From the NCBI GenBank assembly GCA_002010365.1, contig MTNL01000042.1:1-10343 (forward strand): DNA of 10,343 nt, in the 5' to 3' direction. Below the pieces are notes generated by a model, which made no database searches, was not told the DNA's origin, and worked only from the letters and a program-made list of their open reading frames with translations. How positions within the stretch are numbered: position 1 is the stretch's first letter; every line of letters starts with the position of its first letter. Shown piece by piece: positions 5,871-10,343 of this stretch. The translations under genes and the position numbers were made by a program. This stretch comes from Candidatus Acetothermia bacterium JdFR-50. Lineage in GTDB: Bacteria; Bipolaricaulota; Bipolaricaulia; Bipolaricaulales; Bipolaricaulaceae.

Positions 5871-8800
5871 CACGTTTTCACCCGACGGAGGTAGATCTTT
5901 CCCGATTTGCCGTGGATCTTGGTGGAGAGCCTATCCCGCTCGTCCCGCCGGCGGTCCCCTTCGTCCCTCGAGAACTCCACCGTGTACTCAGCCTCGGAGA
6001 GCTTCCCCTCCACCAGGGAAAGGGCGAGGACCTCCTCCTTTATGCGCTCGGGGAAGCGGCGGAAGATCTCCGAGATCTCTCCCTCGTAGCCGAGCTCGAT
6101 CCGGTCGGTGACCTCGAAGCCCGCCTCTTTACGGGCGAGCTGGATGCGGTGGATGAGCTCCCGCAGGTCCCCCTCCGCCCGGAGCTCATCGTCCAGGCAC
6201 ACGTCCAAGGCCACGGCGTCATCGCCCTCCTCGAGCAGGACGTACCCTTCCGCCGTCTCCCAGGAGACCTTGACGTCGGCGGCCAGGAGCTCCACTTCCT
6301 GGCCGTCTACGGACACAGTGGCCTTCCCCTCGTCCCGTAGCCTCTGCCACAAGGCAGCATGATCGGCTCCTTTCAGAAAAGCTGCGATCTTCTGGGCCGT
6401 GGGCCCGAGGCGCGGGCCCAGGGAAGCGAAGTTAGGGGAGAGGACCGGTCGACGGAGCTCGCCCAGGCTCTCCACCAGGGCGATTTCCTTCACGTTGAGC
6501 TCTGCCTTCACAAGGTCCCAAAGCTCACCGGGCAGTTCCTCATCGCCCGGCCGCTTCCGCACCAGGAGCCGCCGCAGGGGCTGGCGGACTTTCACCTTGG
6601 CCAGGTTACGCGCCGCGAGGCCCAGGTTCGCCACCGTCCTCGCACGTTCCATCCCCCCCTCAAGGGCGCGGTCCCTCTCGCCGGCCTCGGGCCACGGAGC
6701 CAGGTGCACCGACTCCGGGTCTCCCTCGGTCTTCAGCGAACGCCACATCGCCTCGGCCAGGAAGGGGGTGAAGGGGGCGATGAGGGCGCTCAGGGTCTTC
6801 AGGGCCGTATAAAGGGTGTGGTAGGCGGAGCGCTTGTCATCGGTCCACTCCCCGCCCCAGAACCGGGGCCGGGAGAGGCGGATGTACCAGTTGGATAGGT
6901 CGTCCACGTATCGCTCCAGGGCCCGGCAGGCCTCCACCACCTTGTAGGCGTCGAGATACCCGGTGACCTCCTCCACCGCGGCGGCGGTGCGGGAAAGGAG
7001 CCAGCGGTCGAGGAGCGGGCGCTTATTCGGCACCGGCATCCCCGGGTCGAACCCATCGATCCCCGCATATAAGGCAAAGAAATCGTGGGAGTTCTTCACC
7101 GTCTCCAGGAACCCGGCCCGGGCCTTCCGCACCCCCTCCAGGGATATCCGCCGTACCGTCCAGGGAGCCGATTCCGCCGCCAGATACCACCGGATGGCGT
7201 CGGCGCTGTATTGGTCCGCTACGGGAAGGGGATCGATCACGTTCCCCCGGGACTTGCTCATCTTCTGTCCCCGCTCGTCGAGGCCCAGGCCCGTCACCAG
7301 TACCCGTTTGTAGGGCGTCTTCCCGTGGAGGAGGACCCCGGTCACGATAAGGGTGTAGAACCAACCCCGGGTCTGGTCGAGCCCCTCGCAGATGAAGTCC
7401 GCGGGGTAATTCTCCCGGAAGAGTTCCTCGTTCTCGAAGGGATAGTGCCACTGGGCGGTGTGCATGGCCCCGGAGTCGAACCAGGTGTCGAGGACGTGGG
7501 GCACCCGCTCCATCTCGTCCCCGCAGTCGCATTTGAGCCGCACCCGGTCGATGTAGGGGCGATGGAGTTCCACTTCACGCGCCAGCCCCGGATCCAGGGC
7601 CCTTTCGGCGAGCTCGGCCCGGGAGCCGATGACCTCCATCCGCCCACAAGATCTACACTCCCACACGGGGAGGGGAGTTCCCCAGAAGCGATCGCGGGAG
7701 AGGGCCCAGTCCCGCATGGAGTTCAGGAAGTCCCCGAAACGCCCTCGGCCCACGTGCTCGGGGTGCCACTCCACCGTCCCGTTCTCGGCGATGATCTCTT
7801 CCTTCTTCGCCGTGGTAGCGATAAACCATGAGTCCAGGGCGTAGTAGAGGAGTGGGGTGTCGCAGCGCCAGCAGAAGGGGTACTCGTGTTCCACCGTTCC
7901 GGCGCGGAAAAGCCTTCCCCGCTTCCGCAAGTCCTCCAGGATCACGGGGTCGGCATCCTTCACGAAGAGCCCCTGGGCGAGGGGGAAGGCATCGGTAAAC
8001 TTCCCCGCAAGATCCACCGGCTGCACGAAGGGGAGACCCTCCTCCCTCCCCAGTTGGTAGTCCTCTTCGCCGAAGGCAGGGGCGATGTGCACCACCCCGG
8101 TCCCTTCCTCCATGGAGACGAAATCGGCCCCCACGATCCGGTAGGCGTTCTCTTTCCCAGCCACCAGGGGATAGAGGGGCTCGTACTCCCTGCCCACGAG
8201 CTCCTCTCCCGGAAACTCCCGTAGGAGCTCCGCCTCCTCACCCAACACGTCCTGGAGCCGGGGCTTGGCCAAAATCAGCCGCTCCCCACGGTAGCGGACT
8301 TCCACGTACGCCGCCGCCGGATCGATGGCCAAGGCCACGTTGGAGGGAAGGGTCCACGGGGTCGTGGTCCAGACGAGGACCTTGACATCGGGGTTCTCCA
8401 CCAACGGCATCAGCACGAAGACGGAAGGATCCTCGGTAGTACGGTAACCCTGGGCCACCTCGTGGGAGGAGAGGGGGGTGCCGCAGCGAGGGCAATACGG
8501 GAGGACCTTGTGGCCCCGGTAAAGCAGTCCCTGCTCGTGGATCCGCTTTATCGCCCACCAGAGGGTCTCGATGTAATCATCGGTCATAGTGACGTAAGGT
8601 TGTTCGAGGTCGATCCAGAACCCCATCCGGCGGATCATCTCCTCCCACTTGCCGATGTAGAAGCGCACCGACTCCTTACATTTCTCCACGAAACGTTCGA
8701 CGCCGTAGGAGACGATCTCCGGTTTGCTCTTTATCCCCAGTTCCTTCTCTACCTCGATTTCCACCGGGAGCCCGTGACAATCCCACCCCGCCTTCCGCAG

Positions 8801-9040
8801 GACGTAATAGCCCCGCATGGTCTTGTACCGGGGGAAGAGGTCCTTATAGAGGCGGGCAAGGAGGTGGGCGAAGTGGGGGGTCCCGTTGGCGGTAGGCGGG
8901 CCCTCGTAGAAGACGAACCTGGGTTTGCCCCTGGTTTTTTCCAGGCTCTTCTCGAAGACCTTTTTTTCTTCCCAGAAACGGAGGACTTCCCTTTCCCTTT
9001 TGGCTGGATCCTTCTCTATTTTGCGCGGCTGAAAGGCCAT
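5870..9040 (-). CDS. ileS: Isoleucyl-tRNA synthetase (Thermus/eukaryote-like type)
   Basis: This 1056-residue class I synthetase charges tRNA-Ile. ATP-binding signature 1 is GPPTANGTPHFAH with HFAH at 56-59 instead of HIGH; signature 2 is KMSKS at 593-597. A zinc knuckle CPRC is at 183-186. The editing domain contains WTTTPWTLPSN and GTGVVHIAPAFGEEDY, and further Cys pairs occur in WECRSCGRM and LKCDCGDEM. YALDSWFI, LSRDRFWGTPLPVW, DTWFDSGAM and GLDQTRGWFY are typical of IleRS rather than ValRS or LeuRS, and overall wording follows the Thermus enzyme (type 2, the group that includes mupirocin-resistant forms). ATG 9040 is fixed by AAGGAGG six bases upstream; a TTG 24 bases earlier lies before that site. 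It overlaps birA at GTGATGA. The leader at 9041-9185 probably regulates it. Confidence 0.97.
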   Translation of the reverse strand: MAFQPRKIEKDPAKREREVLRFWEEKKVFEKSLEKTRGKPRFVFYEGPPTANGTPHFAHLLARLYKDLFPRYKTMRGYYVLRKAGWDCHGLPVEIEVEKELGIKSKPEIVSYGVERFVEKCKESVRFYIGKWEEMIRRMGFWIDLEQPYVTMTDDYIETLWWAIKRIHEQGLLYRGHKVLPYCPRCGTPLSSHEVAQGYRTTEDPSVFVLMPLVENPDVKVLVWTTTPWTLPSNVALAIDPAAAYVEVRYRGERLILAKPRLQDVLGEEAELLREFPGEELVGREYEPLYPLVAGKENAYRIVGADFVSMEEGTGVVHIAPAFGEEDYQLGREEGLPFVQPVDLAGKFTDAFPLAQGLFVKDADPVILEDLRKRGRLFRAGTVEHEYPFCWRCDTPLLYYALDSWFIATTAKKEEIIAENGTVEWHPEHVGRGRFGDFLNSMRDWALSRDRFWGTPLPVWECRSCGRMEVIGSRAELAERALDPGLAREVELHRPYIDRVRLKCDCGDEMERVPHVLDTWFDSGAMHTAQWHYPFENEELFRENYPADFICEGLDQTRGWFYTLIVTGVLLHGKTPYKRVLVTGLGLDERGQKMSKSRGNVIDPLPVADQYSADAIRWYLAAESAPWTVRRISLEGVRKARAGFLETVKNSHDFFALYAGIDGFDPGMPVPNKRPLLDRWLLSRTAAAVEEVTGYLDAYKVVEACRALERYVDDLSNWYIRLSRPRFWGGEWTDDKRSAYHTLYTALKTLSALIAPFTPFLAEAMWRSLKTEGDPESVHLAPWPEAGERDRALEGGMERARTVANLGLAARNLAKVKVRQPLRRLLVRKRPGDEELPGELWDLVKAELNVKEIALVESLGELRRPVLSPNFASLGPRLGPTAQKIAAFLKGADHAALWQRLRDEGKATVSVDGQEVELLAADVKVSWETAEGYVLLEEGDDAVALDVCLDDELRAEGDLRELIHRIQLARKEAGFEVTDRIELGYEGEISEIFRRFPERIKEEVLALSLVEGKLSEAEYTVEFSRDEGDRRRDERDRLSTKIHGKSGKIYLRRVKT

Positions 9041-9088
9041 TCCTTTCCTCCTTTTTCCTAACAAAAACGGGAAACGTAAACGATAAAT

Positions 9089-9140
9089 GCGGACGTGCCC
9101 GCGGCCTCTTCGCGGCTTCCCTGCCCCCTAGCGGGGCAGG
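9089..9140 (-). promoter_or_regulatory. GC-rich hairpin array in the ileS leader
   Basis: Minus-strand hairpin A (9140-9120) is CCTGCCCC-GCTAG-GGGGCAGG, a perfect eight-pair stem whose loop holds the stop codon of the leader frame. Hairpin B (9115-9099) is CCGCG-AAGAGGC-CGCGG. Hairpin C (9102-9089) is GCGGG-CACG-TCCGC, followed by the T-rich ATTTATCGTTTACGTTT. B and C share 9099-9102 and exclude each other, as expected of a switch. C is short for an intrinsic terminator, so control could act on transcription or on translation. Confidence 0.55.
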
Positions 9141-9172
9141 ATAATGAGGGGACCACGTATGGGCCAAAACAT
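9128..9172 (-). CDS. Putative isoleucine leader peptide of ileS
   Basis: A 14-codon frame, MFWPIRGPLIILPR, starts at ATG 9172 with GGAGGT (9183-9178) five bases upstream, one of the best ribosome binding sites in the window. Three of its codons are isoleucine and use all three synonyms: ATA, ATT and ATC; the last two are adjacent and sit just before hairpin A, whose loop contains the TAG stop. The predicted transcript start (about 9185) is immediately before the binding site. Leader-peptide control of a synthetase gene is known for E. coli pheST, so a frame of this kind upstream of ileS is a coherent candidate for sensing uncharged tRNA-Ile. One Trp and one Phe codon are also present. No homologue search was possible. 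Confidence 0.65.
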   Translation of the reverse strand: MFWPIRGPLIILPR

Positions 9173-9190
9173 CTAGGACCTCCGTGAACG

Positions 9191-9219
9191 ATTATAGGAA
9201 AAGAAAAAGCGGGGTACAA
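9191..9219 (-). promoter_or_regulatory. Predicted sigma-70-type promoter of ileS
   Basis: A perfect TATAAT (9196-9191) lies 17 bases downstream of TTGTAC (9219-9214, four of six consensus bases). Transcription would start near 9185, giving a leader of about 145 bases to ileS. The -35 element lies within the inverted repeat 9210-9225. Confidence 0.7.
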
Positions 9220-9232
9220 TCCCCGTTTTTTT
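9204..9232. terminator. Bidirectional terminator-like hairpin at the ileS promoter
   Basis: CGGGG-TACAAT-CCCCG (9210-9225) is flanked by AAAAAG on the left and TTTTTTT on the right of the plus strand, so it looks like an intrinsic terminator in both directions. It coincides with the -35 element of the predicted ileS promoter. No plus-strand gene ends here, so it may insulate the divergent permease from antisense readthrough, or serve as an operator. Confidence 0.55.
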
Positions 9233-9352
9233 AAATGGGGGAGATCTTTTCCCCTCGGACGTCTTCAGCCGCTCCATGGTCCCAGTGTACCCCAGCTTGT
9301 GGAGACACGGGGTTTTCCACGCTCCGGCTTCGGGGTTATCTTCGTGGGGAAA
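9233..9352 (+). other. Upstream region of the permease gene
   Basis: This stretch holds small inverted repeats, for example GGGG-AGATCTTTT-CCCC around 9238 and GTGGA...TCCAC around 9300-9320. I see no convincing promoter, no riboswitch signature and no gene in it. Confidence 0.4.
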
Positions 9353-10343
9353 ATGGGATCCCTGTGGGATAGACGCGATCCTGCGGCCGGGGCACTTCTT
9401 TTCGCTCTTCCCCTCCTTTTCCTCGCGGTAGCTTTCTACCTCCCCCTATGGGAGGTGCTCGAACTCGGCCTCCGGGAAGGGGAACGTTATACTCTGGTGC
9501 GGTTTCGGGAGTTGCTTTCCGATCCCTATGTGCGGCATCTCTTCCGTTTCACGTTGGGGCAAGCACTTATCTCCGCCGCGTTGAGTCTCGTCTTGGGTTT
9601 CCCCTTGGGGTGGTTGCTTGCCCGCTACCGCTTCCCCGGCCGGGAACTCTTCCGGGCCTTCACCTTGGTGCCCTTCGTCCTCCCCCCGATAACCGTGGCC
9701 CTGGGATTCGTGCTTTTCTTCGGGAGGACGGGTTACCTCAATCAGGCCCTCATGGAGATCTTCGGCCTGGGTTCCCCTCCAGTGAAGATCCTCTATTCCC
9801 TTTGGGGGATCGTGCTCGCGCACGCCTTCTATAACGCGCCGGTATTCGCCCGGTTCGTGGCCGCGGCTTGGGAGGGCCTGGACCCCGAGCCCCTGGAGGC
9901 GGCGCGGACCTTGGGAGCCTCCCCGTTCTGGGCCTTCATCACCGTTACCCTCCCCGGCCTCCTCCCCGCCATCGCCTCGGCCTTTTCACTCGTCTTCATC
10001 TTCTGCTTCCTTTCCTTCGCCATCCCGCTCACCTTGGGGGGCGCTCGATACGCCACCCTTGAGGTAGGGGTCTACCTCTTCGCCCGCGTACACAACCAGA
10101 TCCCTCAAGCCGCGGCGCTTGCATTGATGGAGCTTTTAATCTCCCTGTGCTTCTCCTACCTTTATCTACGGGGAGGCGGGCTCTTTTCGGGCCGCATGGT
10201 GGGGGGGAGACACCTTCCCACAACGTCCCTTTTTTCGCGGCGGGCCCACCTCCTGTGGGGCCTGTACCTTCTTTTTTCCGCGGTGCTCTTCCTGGGACCC
10301 TTGGGCTCGGTGATGGCCGACTCGTTTCTACGGACTGGCCCTA
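9353..10343 (+). CDS. ABC transporter permease, FbpB/ThiP-like, partial (3' end outside window)
   Basis: The frame is open from ATG 9353 to the window edge, 330 codons. It encodes a membrane protein: a short basic N-terminus, then hydrophobic segments near residues 11-32, 66-90, 103-123, 142-165, 200-230 and 245-270, with another beginning near 300. LEAARTLGASPFWAFITVTLPGLLPAI is the EAA loop of binding-protein-dependent permeases, which docks on the ATPase. A second membrane block starting after the first is typical of the fused two-domain iron(III) (FbpB) or thiamine (ThiP) permeases of about 500-550 residues. The substrate cannot be told; no thiamine box precedes it. GTG 9344 in frame, with GGGG eight bases upstream, is an alternative start. 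It is divergent from ileS, and the partner binding protein and ATPase are not in the window. Confidence 0.88.
   Translation, partial: MGSLWDRRDPAAGALLFALPLLFLAVAFYLPLWEVLELGLREGERYTLVRFRELLSDPYVRHLFRFTLGQALISAALSLVLGFPLGWLLARYRFPGRELFRAFTLVPFVLPPITVALGFVLFFGRTGYLNQALMEIFGLGSPPVKILYSLWGIVLAHAFYNAPVFARFVAAAWEGLDPEPLEAARTLGASPFWAFITVTLPGLLPAIASAFSLVFIFCFLSFAIPLTLGGARYATLEVGVYLFARVHNQIPQAAALALMELLISLCFSYLYLRGGGLFSGRMVGGRHLPTTSLFSRRAHLLWGLYLLFSAVLFLGPLGSVMADSFLRTGP

Noticed and set aside
5810..8224. Long plus-strand open frames opposite ileS, purA and the aro genes
   Set aside because: They mirror the codon pattern of the minus-strand genes in GC-rich DNA, are Pro/Arg-rich, and match no family I recognise.
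9294..9316. Hairpin ACCCC...GGGGT followed by TTTT as attenuator of the permease
   Set aside because: It has only five pairs with a 14-base loop and a four-base T-run, and there is no leader frame or known regulator motif.
9041..9352. T-box riboswitch upstream of ileS
   Set aside because: I found no AGGGTGGNACCGCG-like element or plausible specifier stem on the minus strand. GTGGTCCCC at 9157-9149 is only a loose resemblance and is part of the leader frame.
9233..9352. Thiamine (TPP) riboswitch upstream of the ThiP-like permease
   Set aside because: The conserved CTGAGA and ACCTGAT elements are absent, so the thiamine assignment is not supported.

Overview
This is a GC-rich, densely packed bacterial chromosome segment. 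Five convergent lines of housekeeping genes fill about 90% of it, and no mobile element, rRNA, tRNA or CRISPR array is visible. The DAHP synthase (N-terminal ferredoxin-like domain) and the order aroQ-aroF-tyrA-aroA-aroE resemble Thermotoga-type loci as I remember them, and the isoleucyl-tRNA synthetase resembles the Thermus/eukaryote-like type. This suggests a deep-branching, possibly thermophilic bacterium, but I cannot name the phylum from the sequence alone.

Layout, right to left because nearly everything reads on the minus strand. (1) 9041-9352 is a divergent intergenic region. To the right, on the plus strand, a binding-protein-dependent ABC permease starts and runs off the window. To the left, on the minus strand, lie an ileS promoter, a short open frame with a strong ribosome binding site containing all three isoleucine codons, and GC-rich hairpins. 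(2) ileS, birA and purA (9040 to 4030) overlap end to start and look like one operon. (3) 3735-4029 is a second regulatory interval. It holds weak hairpins after purA, a CRP/FNR-like palindrome, a sigma-70-type promoter, a short frame with the codon run Trp-Tyr-Tyr-Phe, a hairpin containing its stop codon, and an intrinsic terminator just before the next gene. (4) The aromatic operon aroQ-aroF-tyrA-aroA-aroE (3734 to 1) follows with overlaps at every junction; aroE is cut by the window edge.

Functionally, the aromatic operon covers entry into the shikimate pathway (DAHP synthase), two middle steps (shikimate dehydrogenase, EPSP synthase) and the branch to phenylalanine and tyrosine (chorismate mutase, prephenate dehydrogenase). 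The most interesting reading of the window is that both operons carry leader-peptide attenuators. The aromatic operon would sense charged Trp, Tyr and Phe tRNAs, and the ileS operon would sense charged Ile tRNA. Neither leader is a recognisable T-box. Secondary oddities are an 80-base overlap between chorismate mutase and DAHP synthase, a BirA without a C-terminal domain whose N-terminus reads through a 7-base tandem repeat, and an HFAH signature in place of HIGH in IleRS.
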